Assembly (NCBI RefSeq): GCF_028736215.1
Contig: NZ_CP117883.1
Span: 5,146,001-5,210,000 of the forward strand
From: Mucilaginibacter sp. KACC 22773
GTDB lineage: Bacteria > Bacteroidota > Bacteroidia > Sphingobacteriales > Sphingobacteriaceae
Direction: 5' to 3'
Length of the DNA stretch: 64,000 nucleotides
Shown here: piece by piece, positions 26,108-34,540 of the stretch
How positions within the stretch are numbered: position 1 is the first letter of the stretch
Layout of the letters: each line of letters begins with the position of its first letter
The notes under the pieces: generated by a model
The model's database searches: none
Seen by the model: only the letters and a program-made list of their open reading frames with translations
What the model was told of the DNA's origin: nothing
Made by a program: the position numbers and the translations under genes

Positions 26108-26599
26108 ATGACAACAGCAGATTTTTCAACCACCCTGTTGGTTGACCAAAGGCCCGAGGAAGCATTTAATGCCATCAACAACGTTCGCGGATGGTGGTCG
26201 GAAGAAATTGAAGGCGATACCAGCAAACTGAATGATGAGTTTAATTACCATTTTGAAGACATTCATACCTGCAAAATAAAACTGGTAGAAGTTATTCCTA
26301 ACCAAAAGGTAGTTTGGCTGGTGCTGGATAACTATTTTAAATTTACACGGGATAAAACCGAATGGACAGACACAAAAATTAGTTTCGGGATTTCGGAACA
26401 AGATGGTAAAACGAAGATCGTTTTCACCCATCATGGCCTGGTGCCCGAATACGAGTGTTTCGAGATTTGCCAGGGCGCGTGGACCAATTATATCCAGAAC
26501 AGCCTGGCCAGCCTGATTGCTACAGGTAAAGGATTGCCTAACGCAGCCGGTACCGCACGAACAGAAGACGAAGAGAAACTCCTGGCCGAAAAAAAATAA
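26108..26599 (+). CDS. SRPBCC/AHSA1-like protein, first of a tandem pair
   Basis: Predicted 163-aa START/Bet v1-like fold protein. The start at 26108 (MTTADFSTTLLVDQRPEEAF) is chosen over an upstream in-frame start because it begins the domain. The strand-helix pattern FNAINNVRGWWSEEIEG, the IPNQKVVWLV strand and the C-terminal long helix ending in a charged tail (EDEEKLLAEKK) match the AHSA1/CalC group. These bind hydrophobic ligands or act as co-chaperone-like modules; no catalytic residues are defined. It pairs with the paralog at 26630, 30 bp away. Confidence 0.85.
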   Translation: MTTADFSTTLLVDQRPEEAFNAINNVRGWWSEEIEGDTSKLNDEFNYHFEDIHTCKIKLVEVIPNQKVVWLVLDNYFKFTRDKTEWTDTKISFGISEQDGKTKIVFTHHGLVPEYECFEICQGAWTNYIQNSLASLIATGKGLPNAAGTARTEDEEKLLAEKK

Positions 26600-26629
26600 G
26601 CCGGCAAACCACATTATCTTCAATACACC

Positions 26630-27088
26630 ATGAACAATTATCAAAAAAGCATCACCATAAACAAATCAGCCGATGAAGTTTACGCCGCCATTACCCGGCA
26701 TATTGCCGATTGGTGGAGCGATGACCTAAACGGCACCACCGCCCGCACCGGCGACCAATATGATATTGCCTTTGGAAAAACCAAAAAAACCTTCAGTATC
26801 ATTGAAGCAGTGCCCAATAACCGTGTAGTATGGCGGTGCGACAAAGCACATATAGATATGGCTGCCCTAACAAACAAGGCAGAATGGGTAGGCACCAAAC
26901 TGATATGGACCATAAGCGTCGATAACCAGGGCGCAGCCCTGATTTTTTTACACGAGGGCTTAAACCCAGGTTTTGAATGCTATAACGTATGCGAGGCTGG
27001 CTGGGATTATTTTATAGATAGCCTGCATGCTTTTTTAACCACCGGAAGCGGGACCCCGTACCGCAAACAACAGGTAGTATCAAATTGA
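26630..27088 (+). CDS. SRPBCC-like protein, second of a tandem pair
   Basis: A 152-aa START/Bet v1-like protein with the same plan as its upstream neighbour: ADEVYAAITRHIADWWSDDL, then VPNNRVVWRC, WVGTKLIWTI, FLHEGLNPGFECYNVCEAGW and a C-terminal helix. The FECYNVCEAGW segment is the counterpart of YECFEICQGAW in the first copy, showing tandem duplication. Ligand unknown. A GCCGCCA/TGGCGGC hairpin (27104-27127) follows the stop and may be its terminator. Confidence 0.85.
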   Translation: MNNYQKSITINKSADEVYAAITRHIADWWSDDLNGTTARTGDQYDIAFGKTKKTFSIIEAVPNNRVVWRCDKAHIDMAALTNKAEWVGTKLIWTISVDNQGAALIFLHEGLNPGFECYNVCEAGWDYFIDSLHAFLTTGSGTPYRKQQVVSN

Positions 27089-27359
27089 TAGTGAACAAAC
27101 CAGGCCGCCACGCAACAGGTTGGCGGCATTGTTAAAAAATGCGCAGGCAACTGTTCTGTAGTTATTTGGCCTTATTAAAAATAAAGAATAATTTTATAAT
27201 ATAAAGCGCGGCCGCTTTGTGAAACCATCGTATGTATTCGGAAGAAGTAAAAAAGCGGAGGAGTGTGCGGTTCCTTCCTTGGGGAAGGAGGAGGTAGGGG
27301 TTAAATCAAGCGTTTAGTACACGCTCGATAATTACGCGGCGCCCCCCCTCCCATTGAGC

Positions 27360-27564
27360 TACTGTGTATACACATCTTTTGGAAACGTACCAATAATAAA
27401 AAAAATGTCATTTCGAGCGAACCGGGGAGGGCTTGGGTGTTGGCGTGAGGAGAAATCCTATACGTCATGCTTGCAAATTTGCATGGTTGAATGCATAACG
27501 TATAGGATTTCTCCTCGTACCTCGTTCGACATTTTCTTTTGTTTTAAAGATGTGTACATACGGT
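27360..27564. repeat. Composite palindromic repeat containing TGTCATTTCGAGCGAA / GAGGAGAAATCC
   Basis: Outer arms GTGTATACACATCTTTT and AAAGATGTGTACATAC; middle arms ATGTCATTTCGAGCGAAC against GTTCGACATTTTC; inner arms GAGGAGAAATCCTATACGT and ACGTATAGGATTTCTCCTC. A TGTCATTTCGA..GAGAAATC palindrome is, from memory, a widespread intergenic repeat of Bacteroidota. Confidence 0.75.
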
Positions 27565-27626
27565 AGCCAAAGGAAAGGGAATTAAAAATCTTCTAAATAC
27601 ATGAAGAAACCACCAATATTAAAACC

Positions 27627-27787
27627 ATGAAAACAACCTTATTTTGCCTGTTCTTTTTTATAACCTTTCATTTTCATGATGCCCAGGCATATCAGCCAAT
27701 GAGGGACTTAAGCTTGCATCGGCCGAAAACAATGCCGAGTACATCCGGATGAATAAAGAAGTATTACATGATGCCGGAACAAACTGA
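27627..27787 (+). pseudogene. Frameshifted small secreted protein remnant
   Basis: ATG at 27627 opens a typical signal peptide (MKTTLFCLFFFITFHFHDAQA) but the frame stops at 27752. A different frame from about 27705 continues with LKLASAENNAEYIRMNKEVL to a stop at 27787. Joining them needs one frameshift and yields a secreted peptide of about 50 residues. It may be a degraded gene or a chance pairing. Confidence 0.35.
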
Positions 27788-27981
27788 TAACATTGCCCGC
27801 ATGAGGCAAAGAGACTGAGCACGAGCCAATCCTCCAAAACATTAAATCAATTTTCCTTATTATTTCAAACCAGCTTTCAACTAAAACAAGTAAATTGGGA
27901 TGCCGATAAGGTAACAGCCTTTCGTATGTTCAACCTTTGGCATGTTAATTCCGTTTAACTGTAAAGTTTGATTACTATAAG

Positions 27982-29316
27982 GTGAATGTTCTGTGGAATA
28001 AATTAATTGGCGATAAACCCGACTTCGCTTTAGAAGGGCGTATCTTCCATTCTGTTTGTATTATTGTAATGTTTGGGCTTGGGCTCAACATCCCTTTCAA
28101 TTATATGATTGGGCTGCCCAAACTGGCCGGGCTTATGTTTGTGGTATTGCTGGTGGTAGCTGTGGCCTACTATATATCCCGTTTTCATAAAATGCTCGGC
28201 CTGGCAATTGTGGCGTTCCAGGTTATTAACAACCTGATGCTAATAGCCAATTATTACGACAATTCGGGCCTCAATGGCCCTACCCTGGCTATATTCCTGC
28301 TATCGTTTATTATAGCAGTATCAATCATCCCGCAAAAACAATACGCCATATGGCTTCCATTAAACATATCGGTAATGCTTTTGCTCATTTACTGGGAAGC
28401 GGCTCACCCCGACTGGATCAGGGATACCTACCCTAACAAAACTAATCGCTTTACAGATTTTGCGTACAGCTACATTATTATAGCCGCGCTTATTTTTTTT
28501 ATCATTGCTTTTATCCGGAGTGCTTACCACCAGGAACGCCGACGGGCCGAGCATGAAGCTACAGAACTGGCTGCAAGCAACGAAACCAAGAACAAATTGC
28601 TATCTATCCTGGCACATGACCTTAAGGAACCCTTAGCTTCGGTACAGGGTTTCCTGGAATTACTTACCTATTATAAACTGGACGAGACAGAAAGGCGGAA
28701 CATTGAGAATGAATTGCTAAACCGTACCCGGGATACCTCGCAAATGCTGGGTAACGTGCTTTCCTGGACAAAAAGCCAGATGGGAGGTGTACAGGTGCAG
28801 TTGATGCCTTTGCAGTTATTGCGTGCACTGGATGGTACTTTACAGTTATTAAAAAGTATTTCGGCCGAGAAGCAGATTGAGCTACAGTATGATATAGACG
28901 AGGCCATTTGGGTTACTGCCGATACCGACATGCTGCAACTGGTTGTCAGGAACGTGGTAATGAATGCCATTAAATTTACCTTCCCGGGCGGTAAGGTTAT
29001 TATAAGCGCCACTACAAGCGATGGCAAATGCACTATCGCGATAGCCGACAATGGCATCGGGATCCCGGCCGAAAAACAGGCTAAATTATTTTCGATAAGC
29101 GAACAGGTTACTTATGGCACAGGTAAAGAAAAAGGTGCCGGCCTTGGCCTGGTGCTTTGCAAAAACTTTGTAGAACTACAGGGGGGCAACATTTGGTTCA
29201 AGAGCGAACCAGGGCTGGGCAGTACCTTTTTTATCAGCCTTAATTATAGCCCGCAGGCAACAATCACCTATAATTCTCCCGGGCCCCTGGTGCAGTCTGC
29301 CGCAAAACCCATTTAG
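27982..29316 (+). CDS. Membrane sensor histidine kinase
   Basis: A 444-aa kinase starting with GTG (no in-frame ATG lies between the upstream stop and the first helix). Six TM segments fill residues about 20-185, without a large external sensor. The DHp region has ILAHDLKEPLASVQGFLELL with the phospho-acceptor His; the ATPase domain has NAIKFTFPGG (N box), ADNGIGIP (G1) and GAGLGLVLC (G2). No receiver or response regulator lies next to it, so it is an orphan kinase. The partner is unknown. Confidence 0.92.
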   Translation: MNVLWNKLIGDKPDFALEGRIFHSVCIIVMFGLGLNIPFNYMIGLPKLAGLMFVVLLVVAVAYYISRFHKMLGLAIVAFQVINNLMLIANYYDNSGLNGPTLAIFLLSFIIAVSIIPQKQYAIWLPLNISVMLLLIYWEAAHPDWIRDTYPNKTNRFTDFAYSYIIIAALIFFIIAFIRSAYHQERRRAEHEATELAASNETKNKLLSILAHDLKEPLASVQGFLELLTYYKLDETERRNIENELLNRTRDTSQMLGNVLSWTKSQMGGVQVQLMPLQLLRALDGTLQLLKSISAEKQIELQYDIDEAIWVTADTDMLQLVVRNVVMNAIKFTFPGGKVIISATTSDGKCTIAIADNGIGIPAEKQAKLFSISEQVTYGTGKEKGAGLGLVLCKNFVELQGGNIWFKSEPGLGSTFFISLNYSPQATITYNSPGPLVQSAAKPI

Positions 29317-29485
29317 GCAGGAGCCCCCCGCATAGGATGTATCAACAGTTAACCTGGCATACTTTTTAAGCGTAGCTGCAATCTTCGGTAGTTACTATGC
29401 GAGTGGCTGTTAAAAAAATTTTAGTCCAAAAACATATTTATTGGTAAGTACGTTGCATTTTTGTAACACACAAAAACATCAATCC

Positions 29486-30529
29486 ATGACATCAGTAAAA
29501 GCCTATGCAGCGCAGGGAGCAGCAACGCCCCTGGCTCCGTTTTCAATTGACAGGCGCGAACCCGCAGCCGACGATGTTGAAATTAAAATTTTATATTGTG
29601 GCGTTTGCCATTCAGATATCCATACTGCCCGTAACGAATGGGGAGGCACCATTTACCCCGCCGTACCCGGCCACGAAATTGTGGGCAAGGTTACCCGTGT
29701 GGGCAATAACGTAACCCGGTTTAAAGTTGGCGATACCGTGGGCGTGGGCTGCTTTGTAGATTCATGCATGCATTGCGCCAATTGCAAAAACGACCTGGAG
29801 CAATACTGCCAAAACGGCCATACCCAAACCTACAACTCGCTTAGCCAGGATAAAAAAACCATCACGATGGGTGGCTACTCAAGCCATATTGTGGTTACAC
29901 AACACTTTGTGCTATCGGTATCCGACAAATTACCGCTCGAAAAAGTAGCGCCTTTGTTGTGTGCCGGCATCACCACCTATTCGCCGTTACGCCATTGGGG
30001 AGTAAAAGCCGGTGACAAGGTTGCCGTAGTTGGTTTAGGAGGCCTGGGCCACATGGCTGTTAAACTTGCAGCATCAATGGGTGCCGAGGTGACAATGCTA
30101 AGCCGATCAAAAAGTAAAGAAAAAGATGCTGCCGAATTGGGTGCGCACCACTTTAAACTAACAACTGATAAAGATACCATGGCCGAACTGGCCAACAGCT
30201 TCAATTTTATTATTGATACGGTTTCGGCTGCACATGATTATAACGAATACCTGAACTTGTTAACCACCGATGGCGTGATGGTTTTATTGGGTGCGCCGCC
30301 ACAGCCTACACCAGTAGCTGCTTTCCCGTTCATTATGGGACGCAGAAGTTTGGTTGGATCATTAGTGGGCGGCATAAAAGAAACCCAGGAAATGCTGGAT
30401 TACTGCGCCGAGCATAACATTACATCGGATGTGGAAGTGATTAGCATTGATAAAATTAACGAAGCTTACGAACGTACCCTTGCCGGAGACGTGCATTACA
30501 GGTTTGTAATTGACATGGCCACGTTGTAA
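29486..30529 (+). CDS. Zinc-dependent NAD(P) alcohol dehydrogenase (YahK/cinnamyl alcohol dehydrogenase type)
   Basis: Medium-chain dehydrogenase of 347 aa; the start at 29486 (MTSVKAYAAQG) is preferred over an in-frame start at 29441. CGVCHSDIHTARNEWG holds the catalytic-zinc Cys, VPGHEIVG the His-Glu, and CMHCANCKNDLEQYC the four structural-zinc Cys. VVGLGGLGHMAVKLA is the Rossmann loop and is followed by SRSKSKEK, a basic pattern favouring NADPH. It reduces aldehydes of broad range. It is a single gene with a strong terminator after it. Confidence 0.93.
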   Translation: MTSVKAYAAQGAATPLAPFSIDRREPAADDVEIKILYCGVCHSDIHTARNEWGGTIYPAVPGHEIVGKVTRVGNNVTRFKVGDTVGVGCFVDSCMHCANCKNDLEQYCQNGHTQTYNSLSQDKKTITMGGYSSHIVVTQHFVLSVSDKLPLEKVAPLLCAGITTYSPLRHWGVKAGDKVAVVGLGGLGHMAVKLAASMGAEVTMLSRSKSKEKDAAELGAHHFKLTTDKDTMAELANSFNFIIDTVSAAHDYNEYLNLLTTDGVMVLLGAPPQPTPVAAFPFIMGRRSLVGSLVGGIKETQEMLDYCAEHNITSDVEVISIDKINEAYERTLAGDVHYRFVIDMATL

Positions 30530-30560
30530 AGCTTAAGGCGAAAAGCAAAAAGCAGATCTA

Positions 30561-30600
30561 AAAAAACAGGTTCTCTTTTTACAGGAGAACCTGTTTTTTT
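30561..30600. terminator. Rho-independent terminator (bidirectional)
   Basis: AAAAAACAGGTTCTC and GAGAACCTGTTTTTTT form a 9-bp stem with A and T tracts on both sides, between the convergent alcohol dehydrogenase and H-NOX genes. Confidence 0.85.
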
Positions 30601-30700
30601 AAGCTTGGGTGTAATATTTCTTCGTTACGTAACACATTATAATTTCGTGTACGCTGTGAATCAGCTTTTCGCTTTAGGCTTTCGGCTTAAGCTTCCTTCC

Positions 30701-31243
30701 CTACCAGCTTACCCGGAAAATTTCATGATCGTCGCCGTTATCCCTATCGGCTAAAAGCGAAACCTGTGCAGGTGTGCCGTACATTTTACCCAGGCCCAGT
30801 AATAAGCCTTTTACAAATGATTTAAGGCCAATCCGTTTTGAAAAATAATGTACCGAAATGCTATTTTCTTCAATATCTGTAACCTGGAATTCCGGCGGGG
30901 TGAGCTTAGGATATATCAGCATAATGCGGTTGTGGAACATCGGCAAATTAATTAAAAAAGCTTTCAGATGCTCGCCGCCGGCTTCCATCAAATCTCCGTA
31001 TTTTTCTTTCCCGGTTTTCAGTATCCACCACTCGCCAAAGGCCTCCAGCACATCGGCAACAGGCATATCCATCTCGTCGCCCACCGCGTTGGCCAGGCTA
31101 TAGGTCAGGTCATCGTCATAGGGTTCGCTGCTGATGAAAAAATCTATATCAAGCTTCGTGCGCAGTTTTACCGCTTCCCACTTATCCTCTCCAAAGTTTG
31201 CCACTACTAAGTCTTCTATCGCTTTGTTAACTATTCCGTACAT
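30701..31243 (-). CDS. H-NOX heme NO/O2-binding sensor protein
   Basis: A 180-aa stand-alone H-NOX (HNOB) protein that holds ferrous heme and senses NO (or O2). It starts MYGIVNKAIEDLV as is typical. The proximal heme ligand is the His of LPMFHNRIMLIYP; the heme-propionate clamp YxSxR is present as YFSKR. LTPPEF supplies the conserved distorting Pro region. There is no obvious distal-pocket Tyr that would mark an O2 sensor, so NO is more likely (inference). It follows, on the same strand after 191 bp, the HNOBA-PAS protein that by family is its partner. Confidence 0.93.
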   Translation of the reverse strand: MYGIVNKAIEDLVVANFGEDKWEAVKLRTKLDIDFFISSEPYDDDLTYSLANAVGDEMDMPVADVLEAFGEWWILKTGKEKYGDLMEAGGEHLKAFLINLPMFHNRIMLIYPKLTPPEFQVTDIEENSISVHYFSKRIGLKSFVKGLLLGLGKMYGTPAQVSLLADRDNGDDHEIFRVSW

Positions 31244-31434
31244 GGTTAAAAGTTTAAGTTTAGACTAAAAAATGCCATACCCCGCGATATTATCCGGTCT
31301 CGTCAGAGGATCTGCATTTGTGTTATCGTTTTTCTTAGTATTAAAGAAACTACGGGTTGCCGAATGACATTTTTAACGCAGGCAACCTGCTATAAGTTAC
31401 TATATATGAACACAATAAACAAGATTAATAACAT

Positions 31435-32475
31435 TTATATCAAATTTACTATTTCATTAATTACAGCATCCAGTTTTTTTGCACTCTGTAGCAAATGTGA
31501 TAATACAGCCGGATCGGCCTCATCTTCAGATTTATTCATCTCCAACAAGTTTATCAGTCCTAAAATATTGGCCAATGGTGCCCTTATCAGGTGGGTTTGG
31601 TCGAACGCAACTTTCGCCAAAACCATGCTTTTATGCCGGTTATCGTGCTTTACCTCTTCTTTTTCGGTAACATCCCTGCCATAAACATTAATATAGTTGT
31701 GGTCGGCAATGTAACGGCAAACAAAAGAGTATATCTTGTTTTCATAAGCCGCCTCAAACGGGGTATCAAAAGATGTTTGAATCCTGACAATAAGCTTCCA
31801 GAATTCTTCGCGGCAGTACCTATTTCCCTCGAAATTAAAATAAACGATATGATCTGCCGCAGGGTTACTCATTAAAACACGACCATCTGTTGCAATCCTA
31901 AACAATGGATCGGGGTTTTGTAAAGCAAAAAGCGCTATATCGCGAATTTCATCTGTTGCCTTTTTCAACTCGCTTTTTTTGCGGTGAAGGGTGATTAGTA
32001 ACTGCTTTAAATCGTCGTTTACAATATCTTTGGTTTTAAGTACATGCAAAAGGTCAATTAACGGATCGTGAAAGGCAAAATCATGCAGGGTAAGCTTGTG
32101 CTGTTTTACTTCTGTCATGTTATCAAACCAGGGCGAACCGATAAAAAGTAACTGGTTTGAGTTTTGCAGCAGTTCAAATTGCCCTCTCAATATATCATTA
32201 AATGCGTTATTCACTTCAACTATTACCAGTTGCTTGCAAACCCCACACAGCGATACAAATGTTGCCGGTACATTGGCTGGGCGTTTTAAGCTAAAGTGAT
32301 CAAAAAATAAGCGCTCGGGAGGCCGTTCAAAAATCTTTTTTAAACTGTTACCACATGATTGGATGGTAAGGTCCTGGTTAATTAAAATATAAAATGGGAA
32401 TAACTGGTTAAATTGATCTTCATTAAAAGAAAATATCGGATCGACACTCATTTTATATTTAGTAAAATCAATCAA
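31435..32475 (-). CDS. HNOBA-PAS-DHp signalling protein lacking the ATPase domain
   Basis: A 346-aa cytoplasmic protein. Residues about 15-165 match the heme-NO-binding-associated (HNOBA) domain: YILINQDLTIQSCGNSL, then FELLQNSNQLLFIGSPWFDN and LTLHDFAFHDPLIDLL. A short coiled coil follows (about 165-190), then a PAS domain (about 190-275), then a His-kinase dimerisation-like helix pair with QTHLIRAPLANILGLINLLE. The protein stops at NEIVNLI, where an HATPase domain would begin; the next bases carry stops in frame, so it is not a simple frameshift. It could act as a phospho-relay or dimer platform for a kinase elsewhere. Nearest partner is the H-NOX gene. Confidence 0.85.
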   Translation of the reverse strand: MIDFTKYKMSVDPIFSFNEDQFNQLFPFYILINQDLTIQSCGNSLKKIFERPPERLFFDHFSLKRPANVPATFVSLCGVCKQLVIVEVNNAFNDILRGQFELLQNSNQLLFIGSPWFDNMTEVKQHKLTLHDFAFHDPLIDLLHVLKTKDIVNDDLKQLLITLHRKKSELKKATDEIRDIALFALQNPDPLFRIATDGRVLMSNPAADHIVYFNFEGNRYCREEFWKLIVRIQTSFDTPFEAAYENKIYSFVCRYIADHNYINVYGRDVTEKEEVKHDNRHKSMVLAKVAFDQTHLIRAPLANILGLINLLEMNKSEDEADPAVLSHLLQSAKKLDAVINEIVNLI

Positions 32476-32616
32476 TAGTTAGTATTTATATTTTTTTGCG
32501 CTATTATCAGCGCCGTATCTTACTACGCAAAATACTGGCTATCTGTTTCATAGCATCAGTTTATTTTTTGAACATTATCCGTAAATTAAAAACAATGGTG
32601 AAAACAGGCCCTAAAC

Positions 32617-32657
32617 AAAAAAGAGCCCGTTATCATTTCTGATACAGGCTCTTTTTT
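32617..32657 (-). terminator. Rho-independent terminator of the YXWGXW gene
   Basis: AAAAAAGAGCC and GGCTCTTTTTT arms with an inner TATCA/TGATA stem, located 24 bp after the stop of the gene at 32681. Confidence 0.85.
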
Positions 32658-32680
32658 GTTACCTAATATTAGGCTATAGT

Positions 32681-33850
32681 TTAGCCGTGGCGCTGGCGGC
32701 TAATTTGCCTGCCGGCACGGTTTTGCTGGCGGTAAACCTGCCTGAATTGTTGGCGGTTTAAGCTCCCCCCGCTGGCCTGGCGGTCGGCGCGGATAGTACG
32801 GTTAATATTTTGCTGCCGGTTTTCGGCGCTGGCGGCTTCACCGGCATTCAGTTGTCCGTTACGAATGCCCTGTGCTATCCTTTGCTGCTGATTGGCTCTT
32901 CTATCGCCTATGGGGTTATCGCCATAGTGGGCATTGTTATCGTTATGTTTATCAGCATCGATAGAATTACTTATCCTGTTTTGCTGCCGGTTTACCTGGC
33001 TTTTTTCCTGGTTGGTTAAATGCCCATCGTTATTAGCCCTATCGGCGCGCACCTCTTTGTTCAGGTTAGCTTCGCGGTTTTCCAGGTTTTTGGTTTCGCC
33101 GGCAGTTAGTTTACCAGATGATACGCCATTGGCAATACGGCCCTGCTGATCAAAATGGCGACCGCCTACCCTGTTCATGGCCACGGTACCCGGTACGCCG
33201 TGGTTTGTTGAGGCAAACTGGCTGCGGTCATGGCTGGCAGTTCGTTCATGGTCCAACTGGTTTGATGTTGGCTGTACATGGCGCTCGTTCATAGCGCTAC
33301 GTTCCTGCTCGTTTGGCCTGGCATTAACCCCGCCCTGGCCGTTAAAGCTGGTGCGGTTTATAGTAGTATTATTAATAACCGTATTGTTTACGTAAGTATT
33401 ATGCACAATGGTGGTGTTTACGTTTGCCACAGCGGTATTGTACCTGAATACGTTGCCGGCCCAAATACCGCCGCCAAAACCTACACCGCCATAACCGTAG
33501 CCGTAGTTAATGCCGCCATAGAAACCAACATGAGGCCCCCAATAACCTGCGTGAAAACCGTACACCCCGCCCTCAAAGCCCCAATAGGCCGGTGTCCACA
33601 GCAACCCAAAATGCGGTGGCCTAACCCAAACGCCGGGCACCCAGTAATAGCCATCAGGATCGGCGTATGCCCAATATCCCGGTGTCCATATATAACCATC
33701 GCCGGGGCAAACCGGCTGTGTATAAACCGGTAGTGCCGGAGGCGCAATATGTGCAGATATACTGATGCCTACACTCACCTGTGCATTAACCTGCGGGGCT
33801 GCAGCTGCCAGGCCCGCAATTAAAACCATGTTTCTGAATATCCTTTTCAT
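32681..33850 (-). CDS. YXWGXW-repeat surface protein with C-terminal duplicated Asn/Arg/Gln-rich modules
   Basis: A 389-aa exported protein. The signal peptide covers residues 1-23 (MVLIAGLAAAAPQVNAQ). About 40-130 is a Trp/Tyr/Gly-rich section of the YXWGXW type (YIWTPGYWAYADPDGYYW, then WVPGVWVRPP and YWGFEGGVYGFHAGYWG). About 130-175 is Asn/Thr-rich. About 225-385 contains two copies of a roughly 70-80 residue module with the pattern RIAxG...GxLxAGExxxxENR..N.N...RADR...G.L, then NRQQNR. The function is unknown; the composition suggests a surface or envelope protein. It has its own terminator. Confidence 0.82.
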   Translation of the reverse strand: MKRIFRNMVLIAGLAAAAPQVNAQVSVGISISAHIAPPALPVYTQPVCPGDGYIWTPGYWAYADPDGYYWVPGVWVRPPHFGLLWTPAYWGFEGGVYGFHAGYWGPHVGFYGGINYGYGYGGVGFGGGIWAGNVFRYNTAVANVNTTIVHNTYVNNTVINNTTINRTSFNGQGGVNARPNEQERSAMNERHVQPTSNQLDHERTASHDRSQFASTNHGVPGTVAMNRVGGRHFDQQGRIANGVSSGKLTAGETKNLENREANLNKEVRADRANNDGHLTNQEKSQVNRQQNRISNSIDADKHNDNNAHYGDNPIGDRRANQQQRIAQGIRNGQLNAGEAASAENRQQNINRTIRADRQASGGSLNRQQFRQVYRQQNRAGRQISRQRHG

Positions 33851-34151
33851 AAGTAATTTTTTACTGTTTTAATAGTGACAAAAAACAAAACATGTGGTTT
33901 AAAAGGTTTTTAAAGGTTCATTATTTCTTCATCATAATGGAGGCGTTATGGAACATCCCTCCCCGGGAACCGGACCCATCTATGGCGAACTTGGCAAACC
34001 ATTCCTTGTTGGTATCTCCCGCCCGCGCAATCCTGACGATATCAACAGCCGCGATAATTTGCATGGAAGATTGTTTAAGGGAACGGTTTGATGACAACAT
34101 TACCCAACCACCGTTTTTATCATTTATATTTAAGCCATCAAAAAAATATAA
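33851..34151. other. Gene-free region (about 300 bp)
   Basis: Opposed short frames cover this stretch on both strands (33892-34155 plus, 33921-34172 minus). Neither shows a recognisable domain, signal or helix. The minus frame has some protein-like composition (FAIDGSGSRGGMFHNASI) and could be a gene remnant. It must also hold the promoters for the divergent genes at 33850 and 34152. Confidence 0.45.
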
Positions 34152-34535
34152 ATGACCAGGGCCACCATTCATAAAATATTAACCATCATGATTGCCCTGG
34201 TGTGGCTTGCCAATGGCTTGCTTTGCAAGGTGCTTAACCTGGTTCCGCGGCACCAGCAAATTGTGGGGAGGATTTTGGGCGAAACACATGCCGGGCTGTT
34301 AACCAAACTGATAGGCGTTTCAGAAATATTGATGGCCGTATGGATCATCAGCGGCATCAAATCGCGCTTGAATGCGGTAACACAAATGCTTATTATAGCC
34401 ATCATGAACTGCATTGAGTTTGTTTTAGCACCCGATTTGTTATTGTGGGGTAAGGCAAATTCGGCCTTCGCGTTTATGTTTATTGCTTTGATTTACTACA
34501 ACGAATTCAAATTGCGTAAAAACCTGGTCATTTAA
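34152..34535 (+). CDS. DoxX-like small membrane protein
   Basis: A 127-aa protein with four TM helices (about 8-26, 48-66, 73-92, 100-118). It matches the DoxX-like (DoxX_3) pattern, with ALVWLANGLLCKVLNLVPRH near the start and a LIGVSEILMAVWIISGI helix. Role unknown; relatives are often co-located with oxidoreductases or methyltransferases. It is the first gene of a four-gene operon, 5 bp ahead of the DUF2071 gene. Confidence 0.8.
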   Translation: MTRATIHKILTIMIALVWLANGLLCKVLNLVPRHQQIVGRILGETHAGLLTKLIGVSEILMAVWIISGIKSRLNAVTQMLIIAIMNCIEFVLAPDLLLWGKANSAFAFMFIALIYYNEFKLRKNLVI

Positions 34536-34540
34536 ATCAT

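Larger units (their letters stand above)
27089..27981. other. Gene-free region (893 bp) with palindrome and broken small gene
   Basis: Contains a weak GCCGCCA/TGGCGGC hairpin (27104-27127), a CCTTCCTTGGGGAAGG hairpin around 27275, a 205-bp composite palindrome (27360-27564) and a frameshifted small secreted-protein-like ORF (27627-27787). No intact gene was found. The final 190 bp before the histidine kinase are AT-rich leader. Confidence 0.65.

Noticed and set aside
26126..26644. 172-codon minus-strand ORF
   Set aside because: It is antisense to the first SRPBCC gene, whose own frame has clear domain structure.
27354..27566. 70-codon plus-strand ORF
   Set aside because: It runs exactly along the 205-bp palindrome and has no protein-like features.
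33892..34172. 87-codon (plus) and 83-codon (minus) ORFs in the gap before the DoxX-like gene
   Set aside because: They overlap each other and the minus one overlaps the DoxX start. No signal, domain or helix pattern is convincing, so neither is listed as a gene.
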